Below are positions 1-9,096 of a stretch of DNA of 64,000 bases, one piece after another. A program made the position numbers and the translations under genes. Each line of letters starts with the position of its first letter. The first letter of the stretch is position 1. Origin of the DNA: Rhodospirillaceae bacterium. GTDB taxonomy: Bacteria; Pseudomonadota; Alphaproteobacteria; Rhodospirillales; Rhodospirillaceae. The notes below the pieces were generated by a model. It had not been told where the DNA came from. It did not search any database and worked only from the letters and a program-made list of their open reading frames with translations. Location: assembly GCA_947476925.1 (NCBI GenBank), contig CANJSF010000007.1, positions 62,001 through 126,000 on the forward strand. Reading direction: 5' to 3'.

Positions 1-1568
1 GTCGTGTATTCAGCGGGGAGGGGGCGTGGACCAACCAAGCTCATGTCGCCCAGCACCACGTTCACCAATTCGGGCAGTCGATCAAGCGCAGAACGGCGCA
101 ACACATGAGCAAACGTGGTGCGCCACGAGAGCACCAATTCGCGGTCGGCTTTGGTGGTATCGAACGTGTAAAGCCCAAAAGGTTTTCCACGTCGTCCACC
201 GCGTAGGCGGCTGGCAAAAGGCGCCCAGCCAGCCGCAAGGAAGCCTGCTGCAATGCCCAATACGAGCGGAGACATAATAACAAGTACGGCAAGACCAATG
301 CCGATATCGAGCGCGCGTTTAACAAACAGGGCGCGTCGCCGCAACACAGCCGCCCGCGAATATGTCGCGGCCACTTTCTCAATTGTTTGCCGGACGTCGC
401 CGGCAATGCGCTCGGCGTTGTGTTTGCCGCTGGCCAAAGCCAAGCCTTGTTTGCCCGCACGACGAACCACATCACCGTCGCGCAGGAAATCGGCCAGATC
501 GCGCGCCGCCGCTTCTGCGTTGCCAAGGGGCAAGGCCACGCCGGCTTGACGTCCATCAATCAGATCGCGCTGCCATCCTTCGCCTAAAACGGCAATGGGC
601 TTACCGGCGGCCAGGCCGTCAAAAATATGACTGGCTGCATCAAGCGCGCCGTCGACAGGGCGCGACGGCACAGCCAACACAATGGCTGCTGCGTTCAGAA
701 TCGCCGGCAGTTCGGCGCGCGGAACGGCAGGCACAAACCACAGGTTTTTTTCCAGCACATCCAAGCGGGCCGCATAGGCGTTCAAGTCCAGGCGGTCAGG
801 CCCGTCACCAACAATGGCAAAGCGCACATCGGGCGCAATACTCTGCATGGCTGCTGCTATCTCTAGCACCTCAGCAATGCGCCGCCCGCGATGCAAGCTA
901 CCGGCATAGACACACAAAGGCCCCCGAATGAGCTGCGGATACTTTTCGAAAACGGTCGTGCTGACATCTCGCGTTGGTAAAAACAACGCAGTATCGCAAC
1001 CATCCGGCTGAACTGAAACTTTGGCCGGCGCAAAGCCGTTCGATTCATACCAAGATTTGATGTCCGGGCTGGCGGCCAATACAAATCTTGCTGTCCACGT
1101 CAAAGCACGCAACTTAAGCGCATCGATCAAGCGCGCGAAAAAATTCTGGCGCGGATCAGTGCGCGATAATTCTGCTGCGTCAATCACCAGTGGTGTTCCC
1201 GACAGTCGCGCAAAGCAACTGGCTGCAAAACCGCCCGCCCGCGGCGGTGTTCGCCAGATCACAACATCGGGGCTGGGCTGGCCGAGCAGCGCGAAAAACA
1301 ACCTCAATCCGTGGCCAAATCCTGGCGTTGCTGTGGCGGGGTGGCCAAAACGTCGCGCGAGCGGGGCGAATTTGGCGATCATTCGCATGCGTTCGGTGCC
1401 AGTCGCCGAATGCCCGCGTGCGGTCAAACGCGTGACTGTGTGTCCACCAAGCGCCAGGCTTTTGGCGATGGCAGCCGTGCGATCATGCCCAAGGTTTTCC
1501 GGAGTCTGCACCCAGGGGTCGATGATCACGATATGTAGGGGGCTGCCGAGCTTTTGAGATAGCGACAT
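1..1568 (-). CDS. Glycosyltransferase fused to a divergent sugar phosphotransferase (3' end outside window)
   Basis: This minus-strand frame is open from the ATG at 1568 to the window edge (about 522 codons), so the stop is not seen. Residues 1 to about 390 resemble a GT-B family 4 glycosyltransferase, with a Rossmann start (LHIVIIDPW), a donor-domain opening (GPLCVYAGSLHRGRRIAEVL) and a late loop HIFDGLAAGKPIAV. From about residue 410 there is a monotopic phosphoglycosyltransferase domain: FVKRALDIGIG, a hydrophobic re-entrant helix, GKPF, and LPELVNVVLGDMSLVGPRPL. The catalytic pair normally read as Asp-Glu in LDELPQ is Asp496-Arg497 here (LDRLPE), and the usual KFR(S/T)M after GKPF is TFDTT. 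Known members of this fold transfer phosphosugars to undecaprenyl phosphate; whether this one is active is doubtful. A role in surface polysaccharide assembly is inferred. Confidence 0.85.
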   Translation of the reverse strand, partial: MSLSQKLGSPLHIVIIDPWVQTPENLGHDRTAAIAKSLALGGHTVTRLTARGHSATGTERMRMIAKFAPLARRFGHPATATPGFGHGLRLFFALLGQPSPDVVIWRTPPRAGGFAASCFARLSGTPLVIDAAELSRTDPRQNFFARLIDALKLRALTWTARFVLAASPDIKSWYESNGFAPAKVSVQPDGCDTALFLPTRDVSTTVFEKYPQLIRGPLCVYAGSLHRGRRIAEVLEIAAAMQSIAPDVRFAIVGDGPDRLDLNAYAARLDVLEKNLWFVPAVPRAELPAILNAAAIVLAVPSRPVDGALDAASHIFDGLAAGKPIAVLGEGWQRDLIDGRQAGVALPLGNAEAAARDLADFLRDGDVVRRAGKQGLALASGKHNAERIAGDVRQTIEKVAATYSRAAVLRRRALFVKRALDIGIGLAVLVIMSPLVLGIAAGFLAAGWAPFASRLRGGRRGKPFGLYTFDTTKADRELVLSWRTTFAHVLRRSALDRLPELVNVVLGDMSLVGPRPLPAEYT

Positions 1569-1925
1569 GGGCGCTTTATAACGTCGACCGCGCAGACAGG
1601 CCACTAGCAATGCAAAGCTAGGCACAAACTGTAGCGGGCCACACTCGTTCGGGCTGCCTAAGCCCACAAAATATAGGCACTGGTCTCCCAGTGTAACCCA
1701 AAAGCCACGTCCCAATTGCACTGCTGCACTAATCTAAATCGGTGATGGCAACGTCAGACCAATAGCCTGATCAATTTTTGCCGGCCCTTCCCCAAAAAGC
1801 CTCATGATATGAGGGGCTTAGGTGGCGAAGGAGGTAGAAATTGCTCTTGGGTGACAATTGAAAGCTGTGCCATATTGTTGGCAATGGCTGGTTTGGGACA
1901 CCCGTCTCAGATTTCGGAGTTCAAG
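1569..1925. other. Divergent intergenic region, 357 bp
   Basis: This stretch separates the glycosyltransferase fusion (leftward) from the chrR-like gene (rightward) and must hold both promoters. No convincing gene is seen. A frame reaching back to 1809 is open ahead of chrR but lacks family resemblance and a ribosome site. An imperfect hairpin (AAGCCTCAT / ATGAGGGGCTT, about 1796-1819) lies about 110 bp upstream of the chrR start and has no T-tract. No ECF sigma gene is present. Confidence 0.5.
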
Positions 1926-2588
1926 ATGGCCGCGCTTCACCATCCGCAAAGCGATACCTTGTGGGCTTATGCCGCCGGAACCCTCGATGAGGCTAGTTCT
2001 GTGCTGGTTGCTTCTCACCTTGCACTTTGCCCAGAATGCCGCGCTGATGTTGCGCGCATGGAAGCCATGGGCGGCGAAATGCTTGAAGACGCCGGAACCG
2101 TAAGTATATCCAGCAGTCTTGATGACATCATGGCCCGTCTGGACGGCCCAGTGTTTGTGAAAGCGCAGTCGCAGCCGATCAAGACACCAGCCAACGATAC
2201 CATTTTACCGCGCCCGTTGCGTGACTATGTGGGCAGCAGTGTTGATACAGTCAAATGGCACGGCCTCACCTCGGGTGTTGAGTATTTTGATTTACCGGTG
2301 CGCGCCAAAGGTCGTCGTGCGCGGCTGTTGAAGATTGCGCCCGGAACCCGCGTGCCCAGCCACGGTCATGGTGGCGAAGAAATGACAATGGTTCTGGCCG
2401 GCGGATACACCGACGAGTTCGGATCTTACGCGCGTGGCGATGTCGAAACCGCCGATGTCACACAGGTGCATCAACCCGTTGCTGATGCGGGCGAGCCTTG
2501 CATCTGCCTCACGGTTACGCGCGGTGCGCTGATTCCAAGTGCCATCTTCTCAGTGATCAACCGCTTCTTCCCGCGCCTTAGCGCTTAA
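1926..2588 (+). CDS. chrR: ChrR-type zinc-binding anti-sigma factor with C-terminal cupin
   Basis: In known systems ChrR binds and silences an ECF sigma factor (RpoE/ECF11) and releases it under singlet oxygen. The 220-residue product has the zinc anti-sigma signature: His6, then His31-x3-Cys35-x2-Cys38 in SHLALCPEC. A cupin domain follows with the ChrR metal set His146, His148, Glu152 and His182, and a Cys192-x-Cys194 pair near the end. I chose the ATG at 1926 because GGAG at 1916-1919 is well spaced and the product then matches the usual ChrR length; an upstream ATG at 1809 adds 39 unsupported residues. ChrR is normally cotranscribed with its sigma gene, but the neighbours here are sugar transferases. 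Confidence 0.85.
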   Translation: MAALHHPQSDTLWAYAAGTLDEASSVLVASHLALCPECRADVARMEAMGGEMLEDAGTVSISSSLDDIMARLDGPVFVKAQSQPIKTPANDTILPRPLRDYVGSSVDTVKWHGLTSGVEYFDLPVRAKGRRARLLKIAPGTRVPSHGHGGEEMTMVLAGGYTDEFGSYARGDVETADVTQVHQPVADAGEPCICLTVTRGALIPSAIFSVINRFFPRLSA

Positions 2589-2601
2589 GCTATTGCGCCC
2601 G

Positions 2602-3204
2602 TTACCGGCTGATTCTCAAAATCACCAATACGGTTTGCAATATCAAGCGTAAGTCCGTGGCCCAATCTGCGTTGCGAATGTAGTCGGCACAGATGGCCAA
2701 TTTTTCTTGCATGATGATCGTTTCGTATGCCGTTTCTGGGTCGTCGTATTGCGCCAGAAGTGCTGTTTGATCGCGGAATTTGATCGATGCTGGGCCGGTC
2801 AAACCCGGGCGCACCGATAAAACGATAGCTCGTTGTTCGTCAGTCCACTTCTCAACGTACTTGGGCACCTCGGGTCGCGGCCCCACAATACTCATCTCGC
2901 CCAACACAACGTTGATCAGTTGCGGCAACTCATCAATCTTTGACTCACGCAAAAAATGACCAAAGGGCGTCACGCGCGGATTTATCCCAATGGTCAAGAT
3001 CGGGCCCGACGTGGGCTCAGTTCCGGTCATGGTACGAAATTTGAAAATGCGAAAGGGCTGGCCATATCGCCCAATGCGGACCTGGCGAAAAAAAACAGGC
3101 CCTGGCGACAACACCGCCACCGCAATGGCCACGCCAATCAGTAACGGAGAGAGCACAATCAGCCCGCAGGCGGCGCCAACAAAATCGAAAACGCGTTTAA
3201 ACAT
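2602..3204 (-). CDS. Monotopic phosphoglycosyltransferase (bacterial sugar transferase)
   Basis: A 200-residue enzyme of the PglC/WcaJ catalytic-domain family, which moves a phosphosugar from a nucleotide sugar to undecaprenyl phosphate at the inner membrane face and so starts polysaccharide or glycan assembly. Visible signatures are the N-terminal re-entrant helix (KRVFDFVGAACGLIVLSPLL), SPGPVFFRQ, GQPFRIFKFRTM, the intact Asp91-Glu92 pair in KIDELPQLINVV, and GEMSIVGPRPEVP. Its length equals the minimal catalytic domain with no N-terminal transmembrane extension. It lies just downstream of a GT-C-like membrane protein on the same strand and probably belongs to the same transcript. The sugar cannot be told from sequence. 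Confidence 0.9.
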   Translation of the reverse strand: MFKRVFDFVGAACGLIVLSPLLIGVAIAVAVLSPGPVFFRQVRIGRYGQPFRIFKFRTMTGTEPTSGPILTIGINPRVTPFGHFLRESKIDELPQLINVVLGEMSIVGPRPEVPKYVEKWTDEQRAIVLSVRPGLTGPASIKFRDQTALLAQYDDPETAYETIIMQEKLAICADYIRNADWATDLRLILQTVLVILRISR

Positions 3205-3242
3205 CGCCAGGAATTAAAGGCCCGCTCGCAAAATAGCAACCG

Positions 3243-4886
3243 TCAGCCTTTGCGCTTATACAGGGTCAGCTTTGACCCACGGTATTCTGTGGTCGCGGCA
3301 GCATCAAAGCTTGTCCCTAGGATTCCCGCAGTTGTTGGGTCCATCGAGATTGCGCCGTCTTGGATCAAAATCAACTCGTAGTCGCGCTCGATCCAGCGAC
3401 GCAGCGCCTCGCCCGTCCACCCTCCATTGCGCTCAATGGCAGCGAGTGCTGCTTCGCGGCGCGCACCACTCAGCGATGATGGCACTGGCCGTAAGGCTGC
3501 CAACGGGTTGATGCTCACGGCCGGAAAGCGTCGCCCCGCCATGTGCGCGGCATAGGGCAGGGCTGGTAATTTATGAAGCAGTAGAATGGGCTCGGCGCCG
3601 GGCGGAACATTTTGGCCAATGAAGCGCATTAAGGTCGCAATGTCTTCTTGCTCGGCACCCGGGCGGGGCTGTTTCATCATTTCGGCCGGGAACGAATGCA
3701 AGGCGTCGCGGTTTGCCAACACGGGCGCAAAAGTGTTGAGCGCCAACGCAAGAAAAGCGCCCCCAATCATCAACGGCGCGCTGGCTAATTTTTGCTGGCG
3801 AACGAGACGCGCAAGAAACGCAAGTGCCATGGCCACGCCCAACGCGCCCATCGCACTGACTTGGCTGACGGCGCTGACCATGCACACGTCGCACGCGGGC
3901 GTTTGAAACACCACGAGGGCTGCAAGCGCAGCCAGAAAATAAATCGGAACGATCCAGAAGACTCGCGGCCCGCGTAACGTGAGGGCAATCAGCAACAAGC
4001 ACAGCATCAGTGTTCCGCCGTACGGCAACAGCACGGCCTCATAAGCATCCTCGATGATGCGCAGCGCACTGTAGTTTGGGGTGGGCGGGAAGATCGCTGG
4101 CGTTATGGGCCCCAAGCCGGTCAACTTTTGCAAAAGGGCAACCAATGGGTGGTTGAGCAAAAACGCTGTGAACTGCTCAGGCAACACAACAATCGTCGCG
4201 CCAATGATCGCTGCAATCACTGCCACTATAACTGCGCCATGCACCCATCGTGCCGATCCGGTGGCTGCCATAAACAACACGAGTAAGAAGAGCACGGGCA
4301 GCGCCATGTCGAGACTTAGCAACGCAATGGTGGCCAAGACCACGCCCATGATAATCGTGCGCCACACTTGAGGTCGGCCCACACTCAACACCACGAGCCA
4401 CAAAGCAATCGTGTGCAGTAAAGAGACGACGACAACTGGGCTGACAATTGAAAAGCTGTAAGACGTCGCCGGTGAGCCGATGAAAATCAGCACCGCTGCG
4501 GCTGACGCTAAAGAATTGGCGGTGAGTTTGCGGCACAGAAAATACAGCAACACGCCGTTCATAAAGCCCAGAACTATCATGGCGCTGCGGGCCGCTGTGG
4601 CAGCCAGACCGATTTGTGTTTGCAAGACACCTAAGCCGAAAGGAAACACCGGCAGAGTGGGCGCGGCATCGGCGGCACTAAAGGGCATCACCGCACCCGA
4701 GATGTACCACCATGCTTTGATCAGATAACCGACTTCATCAAAGCTTAAGCCCGCATTGTTCAGGGCATTAGCCGAAACAGCAGCATAGGCAGCCATGCCT
4801 GCCAACAGGACAAAGCCGGTGGGAAGCCACATGGAAAGTTTAATCGATGGAGTCGGGGCCGGGGCGTTACGGCGTGCAGGGCTCAT
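3243..4886 (-). CDS. Polytopic membrane protein, GT-C glycosyltransferase-like
   Basis: A 547-residue protein with about ten hydrophobic segments in the first 395 residues and a soluble C-terminal part. An acidic pair in the first extracytoplasmic loop (LSFDEVGYL, about residues 48-56) resembles the Asp/Glu motif of lipid-dependent GT-C glycosyltransferases. I do not recognise a named family, so the enzyme assignment is inferred from topology, this motif and the neighbouring sugar transferases. The gene is 38 bp upstream of the phosphoglycosyltransferase on the same strand, which suggests one operon. A second, shorter GT-C-like gene starts divergently at 5041. Confidence 0.6.
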   Translation of the reverse strand: MSPARRNAPAPTPSIKLSMWLPTGFVLLAGMAAYAAVSANALNNAGLSFDEVGYLIKAWWYISGAVMPFSAADAAPTLPVFPFGLGVLQTQIGLAATAARSAMIVLGFMNGVLLYFLCRKLTANSLASAAAVLIFIGSPATSYSFSIVSPVVVVSLLHTIALWLVVLSVGRPQVWRTIIMGVVLATIALLSLDMALPVLFLLVLFMAATGSARWVHGAVIVAVIAAIIGATIVVLPEQFTAFLLNHPLVALLQKLTGLGPITPAIFPPTPNYSALRIIEDAYEAVLLPYGGTLMLCLLLIALTLRGPRVFWIVPIYFLAALAALVVFQTPACDVCMVSAVSQVSAMGALGVAMALAFLARLVRQQKLASAPLMIGGAFLALALNTFAPVLANRDALHSFPAEMMKQPRPGAEQEDIATLMRFIGQNVPPGAEPILLLHKLPALPYAAHMAGRRFPAVSINPLAALRPVPSSLSGARREAALAAIERNGGWTGEALRRWIERDYELILIQDGAISMDPTTAGILGTSFDAAATTEYRGSKLTLYKRKG

Positions 4887-5040
4887 GGTGTTCGTAACGC
4901 TTTCTCACAACAACGTTTCATTGACGGTTTTCGTTCGTGGCGGTCAGCAGTTAGACTAGACTGATGACATCTCAAGGCGACTGGCTAACAGGCAACCCGC
5001 ATTCTACCTGCTTCCGCAGACTTGCCAAGGAATCCGACGC

Positions 5041-6153
5041 ATGACGCCGTCCTCGTCGATCAGCCGGGCCGAGCAACTGACGGCGCTGGCCATCTTTATG
5101 GTCGTTGTTGTCCTTTTCGCATTCTACGGCGTGTACTTGGCCCGCTCGCTCGTTCCGCTATCCACCGAGATGTCCGCGCTTGAGCTGTCTCATAGCGGCT
5201 GGACCGACACAATTTCAGCTTATGCGCTGCTTCTTAAGGCGTGGGGTGCGATCGCTGGCCCCAGCCTCAATGCAGCCCGCACCTTCTCACTGCTCGCCGC
5301 AGTTGCAAGCCTTGTGATGGTGTTTCACATCGGTCGGCGCTTGAGCGGTGATCCGTTGATTGCGGCCTGCCTGACCATCAGTTTTGTGCTCTACCCGCCG
5401 TTGGTTGGTACGCTAGTTTGCGCCACGCCCCATGCGGCGGCAATGCTGTTGTCGCTGATGGTCATGGAGGTCATGTTAACGGCAACGCAGCGCAGCGGTG
5501 GCGACCGCTTCATTTACGGCTGTTTAGCCGGGGTGCTCGCTTCATTTGCAACGCTGCTGCTTCCACTGGCCGCAATTTTGATGCCCCTTTGGTTGCTGTT
5601 CTGTGGGGCTTTCATGAGCGCAACCGCAATTGCCTTGATCATAACATTTGCGACAAGTGCGGTGATCCTGCTGCTCAATATTTCCCCCCCACATGTCGAC
5701 GTCGACTTATCGGCAAGCGGGCACAGCACCATTTTCACAGCACTGATTTTACCCTACGCGATGGTGCCGGTGTTTGTGCTCTTGGGCTCCCTTGCCGCCT
5801 GTTCGACGACTGTTAGGTCCGAAATCGGCGTGCGCTGGCTTGTCGTCGGATTAGCTGCGCCCGTTGTACTGGGGGGCAGTCTTTGGTTAGCGGTGGCTTG
5901 GGGCAGTCTCATGCCGGGCCAGCTCGTCACGACCATGGGTTACGGCATCGTGTTCACTATTTTCGCGCCCTGGCCGCTAATAGTTTGGGCGCGACGCGTG
6001 ATGCCGCAGGTGAAATCCCTGTTGGCCTGGATCGTCTTTCCCGTCGTGATGTACAGCTGCTTTTGGGTCATTTTGGGCCCGGTCGACCCGGGCAAATTCC
6101 CCTATAGCCACCTGCAAGTCCTGCAACCGGGTGAGGCGGCGCGGCGTTTATAG
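5041..6153 (+). CDS. Polytopic membrane protein, possible GT-C family
   Basis: A 370-residue protein with about nine hydrophobic segments. An acidic residue in the first periplasmic loop (LSTEMSALE), followed by an amphipathic stretch and a membrane segment ending in a short basic loop (HIGRRLSGD), is the general layout of GT-C proteins such as the ArnT/PMT superfamily. The start at 5041 is supported by AAGGAA about nine bases upstream. The C-terminal soluble part is very short compared with its divergent neighbour at 3243-4886, so it may be a reduced relative. Function is inferred from context only. Confidence 0.5.
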   Translation: MTPSSSISRAEQLTALAIFMVVVVLFAFYGVYLARSLVPLSTEMSALELSHSGWTDTISAYALLLKAWGAIAGPSLNAARTFSLLAAVASLVMVFHIGRRLSGDPLIAACLTISFVLYPPLVGTLVCATPHAAAMLLSLMVMEVMLTATQRSGGDRFIYGCLAGVLASFATLLLPLAAILMPLWLLFCGAFMSATAIALIITFATSAVILLLNISPPHVDVDLSASGHSTIFTALILPYAMVPVFVLLGSLAACSTTVRSEIGVRWLVVGLAAPVVLGGSLWLAVAWGSLMPGQLVTTMGYGIVFTIFAPWPLIVWARRVMPQVKSLLAWIVFPVVMYSCFWVILGPVDPGKFPYSHLQVLQPGEAARRL

Positions 6154-6470
6154 CCAATATACCCATTTCTATGGCTAACAGATTGATAATAAACACTAAT
6201 AGGCCAAATTTCGACCTTTTGCTGGCTTCCGATCAAATGGTCGAAATCGGTCGTAACACCATGATTTTTAATACATTTATTAATGCGACTAGCTCAAAAT
6301 TATTTGTAGCGATTTGAATTCCCAGGTGGTCTGGACTCTGATTGGGCAATGGTCATAATGCGACATACAACGGCGTCACGAACCGTTTGTTCCTTCCTCA
6401 CGGTAACTTCTGGGTCTTCTCATCCAGCGGAGATTTTCGCTTGGACTGATCGGCTGGCCTTTCGCTGCCC
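6154..6470. other. AT-rich intergenic region, 317 bp
   Basis: This region precedes the subtilase gene and is visibly richer in A and T than its surroundings. It contains the inverted repeat at 6208-6247 listed separately. No open frame with a plausible ribosome site is seen. It probably carries the subtilase promoter. Confidence 0.4.
6208..6247. repeat. Inverted repeat ATTTCGACC / GGTCGAAAT
   Basis: Two perfect 9-bp arms at 6208-6216 and 6239-6247, separated by 22 bases, lie about 225 bp upstream of the subtilase start. No T-tract follows either arm, so a terminator is unlikely. An operator or mRNA structure is possible. Confidence 0.45.
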
Positions 6471-8639
6471 ATGACCATGAAGACATCGCCGCTTTATCCT
6501 CACAACATTATCTTCGCACGCGTCGTTGCGGCGCTCACCTTGGGCTTGTTCGCCGTCCTCGCGGCCGTGATGCCTGCGCGTGCCGACATCGACGACATGA
6601 TGCGCGCAACGCAAGACGGCGGAACCGTTCAGGTCATCGTGAAATTGCGCGATGGCATGCAGGCCCTGCGGCGTGAGAACGCGAACTCACTCTCCGAGCA
6701 GCGGCGTATGGTGGCCGGCGCGGTGCGAGGTCTCGAGCCCGCTTTACGACAACTCGGCATTGGCATTGATACCAAGTTTGCAACGCTGCCCTATGTCGCA
6801 GTTACGGTTGATCGCGCGCAAATGGTCAAAATGCTTGAGCGCTCTGAAGTGGCGGGGGTTTACTCCAACGTCAAAGAACGAAAAGTCCAGGCAACAGCTT
6901 TAACAGCCACGAATGGCATCGAGCGTGCGCAATTGGCCTCCTCGGTTCCCTCGGTTGATGTCGCCGATGCGTGGGCCAAAGGCTTTGATGGACGCGATAC
7001 GACAATTGCTGTGATCGACGGCGGCTTCCGCACCACGCATCCCATGCTCGCGGGCAAAGTTGTGGCTGAAGCTTGCTTCTCAGACGATGATCCGACGTTC
7101 GATACCTTCACGCAGTGTCCCTCGGGCAAGACGCCTGAAATCGGTGCCGGGGCAGCATCAAAGTGCCCCGCCGGCTCAACCCGCTGCGATCACGGCACGC
7201 ATGTGGCATCAATCGCGGCTGGTAATGACGGCACAAACTTTGGTGTCGCGCGCGGCGCAAAGTTATTGCCAATCGATGTCTTCTCAGAAGTGCGCTCCAC
7301 AAGCGATTGCAGCCCTGATCCTTCGCCGTGCGAGCTGACGGATTCTCTCACCGTTCTCAAGGGCCTCGACTACGTCAACCAAGTGGCCGCGCAGTACAAC
7401 ATCGTCGCGGTGAATTTAAGCTTGGGCGGCAGTTCGAAAGAGGGCACTTGCGACACCGACCCACGTCGTGAAGTCATCGAAATGTTGCGTGCCAAAGGCG
7501 TTGCAACCACGGTCGCAACGGGCAACGAAAGCCTAACGGGCAAAATCAACACTCCCTCATGCATATCGGCGGCCGTCGCGATTAGCGCCAGTAACGACGG
7601 CATAAGCGTTGCAAGCTTCTCCAACGTTTCAAACACGACGGACCTGATGGCGCCGGGCGTGAGCATTCGCGCTGCCTCGGGCCAAAGCAACGGATTGGTG
7701 ACGTTGTCGGGCACGTCGATGGCCGCACCTCATGCTGCTGGTGCCTTTGCAATTTTGCGCGGAGCTATCCCAACCAAAACGGTTGATGAAATCGAACAGG
7801 CCTTAAAGTCGACGGGGCTCAAAACCACGCGCACCGACAGCAATATTGTTGTGCCCAAAATTCAAGTGAACAAAGCGCTCTTGCGCCTTCAGGGCCGTGA
7901 CAAACGCAGTTTCAATAATGTGCTCACGTCAAGTGGTGCGGGCCAAAGCCAAGCCTTCTTGCGCTTCCAAAACGATTCGACGCAAGCCGGTAACGTGACT
8001 GTCTCACTGCGCGATTCCGAGACGGGCCTATTGGTTGGAACGTGGACCAGCCCCGACGTCCCAGCGCGCGCGTCATCGCAAATTGAGATCAGCAAGATCG
8101 AATCAGAGGCGCGCGTTACAGCTCAATCGACGCCGATCGCTGCGTCGACGCGCCAGTTCTACAATCTTGAAATCGAAAGCTCGGTGCCCGGCTACATGCA
8201 GCATATCGTCTGGGCTCGCGCTGCGGGTGTTTTAACCAATCTCACGGCTTGTTCCGATGGATTGTCAAACGATGGCCGGACTTTGCTGAATGTTCATAGC
8301 AGTGCAGTGGATGGCTATCCGTCACGCATTCGTATCGTTAATACGGGCCCAACCGCAGAAGCGGGTGTTTTAAATTTCTACAATGCGGCCAATGGGCGCG
8401 CCATCGGCACGTATACGTCCCCATCTATTCCAGTGAATGGCTCGCTCGAAATTACACTCGCTCGCATTGAGGCGGCAGTGCCGGCCTTGCAAGACTCTGC
8501 TGTCACCGGCACGTCCGCGACCTTTCAGTACAACGTTCGTCTCGACGGCTTGACGGGCTATGTGCAGCACATTGTCGAGAACACCCGCACGGGCGTGTTG
8601 CTTGATATGTCACCCAAGTGCGATTTGGGCGTCCGTTAA
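6471..8639 (+). CDS. Secreted subtilisin-like serine protease (S8) with duplicated C-terminal domain
   Basis: A 722-residue exported endopeptidase. Residues 1-38 form a signal peptide ending in ARA. Residues about 50-140 look like an I9-type propeptide (VQVIVKLRDG). The catalytic domain shows Asp183 (IAVIDGGF), His241 (DHGTHVASIAAG), oxyanion Asn352 (VATGNES) and Ser416 (LSGTSMAAPHAAG), so the triad is complete. Several cysteines (203, 216, 232, 239, 280, 287, 327, 364) suggest disulfides, consistent with export. After residue 480 there are two tandem copies of a roughly 110-residue beta-rich module, each ending in GY-QH-V followed by GVL and a Cys. ATGs at 6471 and 6477 are both possible starts; neither has a strong ribosome site. 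It appears to stand alone. Confidence 0.9.
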   Translation: MTMKTSPLYPHNIIFARVVAALTLGLFAVLAAVMPARADIDDMMRATQDGGTVQVIVKLRDGMQALRRENANSLSEQRRMVAGAVRGLEPALRQLGIGIDTKFATLPYVAVTVDRAQMVKMLERSEVAGVYSNVKERKVQATALTATNGIERAQLASSVPSVDVADAWAKGFDGRDTTIAVIDGGFRTTHPMLAGKVVAEACFSDDDPTFDTFTQCPSGKTPEIGAGAASKCPAGSTRCDHGTHVASIAAGNDGTNFGVARGAKLLPIDVFSEVRSTSDCSPDPSPCELTDSLTVLKGLDYVNQVAAQYNIVAVNLSLGGSSKEGTCDTDPRREVIEMLRAKGVATTVATGNESLTGKINTPSCISAAVAISASNDGISVASFSNVSNTTDLMAPGVSIRAASGQSNGLVTLSGTSMAAPHAAGAFAILRGAIPTKTVDEIEQALKSTGLKTTRTDSNIVVPKIQVNKALLRLQGRDKRSFNNVLTSSGAGQSQAFLRFQNDSTQAGNVTVSLRDSETGLLVGTWTSPDVPARASSQIEISKIESEARVTAQSTPIAASTRQFYNLEIESSVPGYMQHIVWARAAGVLTNLTACSDGLSNDGRTLLNVHSSAVDGYPSRIRIVNTGPTAEAGVLNFYNAANGRAIGTYTSPSIPVNGSLEITLARIEAAVPALQDSAVTGTSATFQYNVRLDGLTGYVQHIVENTRTGVLLDMSPKCDLGVR

Positions 8640-8721
8640 AAGCATCGACTGAATTGATCGGTATCAAGGTTGGCAACATCACCAAGGTTATTCTCTGCGC
8701 TTAACTCAGGGAGTGACCATT

Positions 8722-9096
8722 GTGAGACTTCAGTCCATCCGCCTTGAACTCGCGCGCAGTAAAGATCATCCCACAGGCGACCCGGGCCACGCCTATGAGT
8801 TCCGCGCGCCCCTCGATGCGACCGGGCACTTCGACGTGGCCGCCTTTGCCGCTGTCGCTGACCTCTGTGTTGTCCGTCATTTTGAAAATGGGGTCGAGCA
8901 AGAGAAAGGGCTGCTTGTGCAAACGAAAGGCGGCGGTTGGGCCTTCTCATATGCGCCGGGCGAGGATGATGATGAGGCGCTGTTTAAGTTTTCAAGCCAT
9001 CCGTTAAAGGTTGGCGAGTACGTTTCAATCACTGAGCATGATGGTGCGCAAAGAACCTTTCGAGTCACCAAAGTGACTGATTGGCACCCTAAATAA
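8722..9096 (+). CDS. Conserved-looking hypothetical protein
   Basis: A 124-residue soluble protein with no signal peptide or membrane segment. I do not recognise the family. It looks like a small beta-rich fold, with alternating hydrophobic strands, an acidic run GEDDDEALFKF and a closing strand RTFRVTKVTDW. The GTG at 8722 is preferred because AGGGAG at 8708-8713 sits eight bases upstream; a GTG at 8713 overlaps that ribosome site. It lies between the subtilase and an oppositely oriented membrane protein, so context gives no functional hint. Confidence 0.65.
   Translation: MRLQSIRLELARSKDHPTGDPGHAYEFRAPLDATGHFDVAAFAAVADLCVVRHFENGVEQEKGLLVQTKGGGWAFSYAPGEDDDEALFKFSSHPLKVGEYVSITEHDGAQRTFRVTKVTDWHPK

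Noticed and set aside
1809-1925. N-terminal extension of chrR from the ATG at 1809
   Set aside because: The extra 39 residues have no family resemblance and the start has no ribosome site, while 1926 has GGAG at good spacing.
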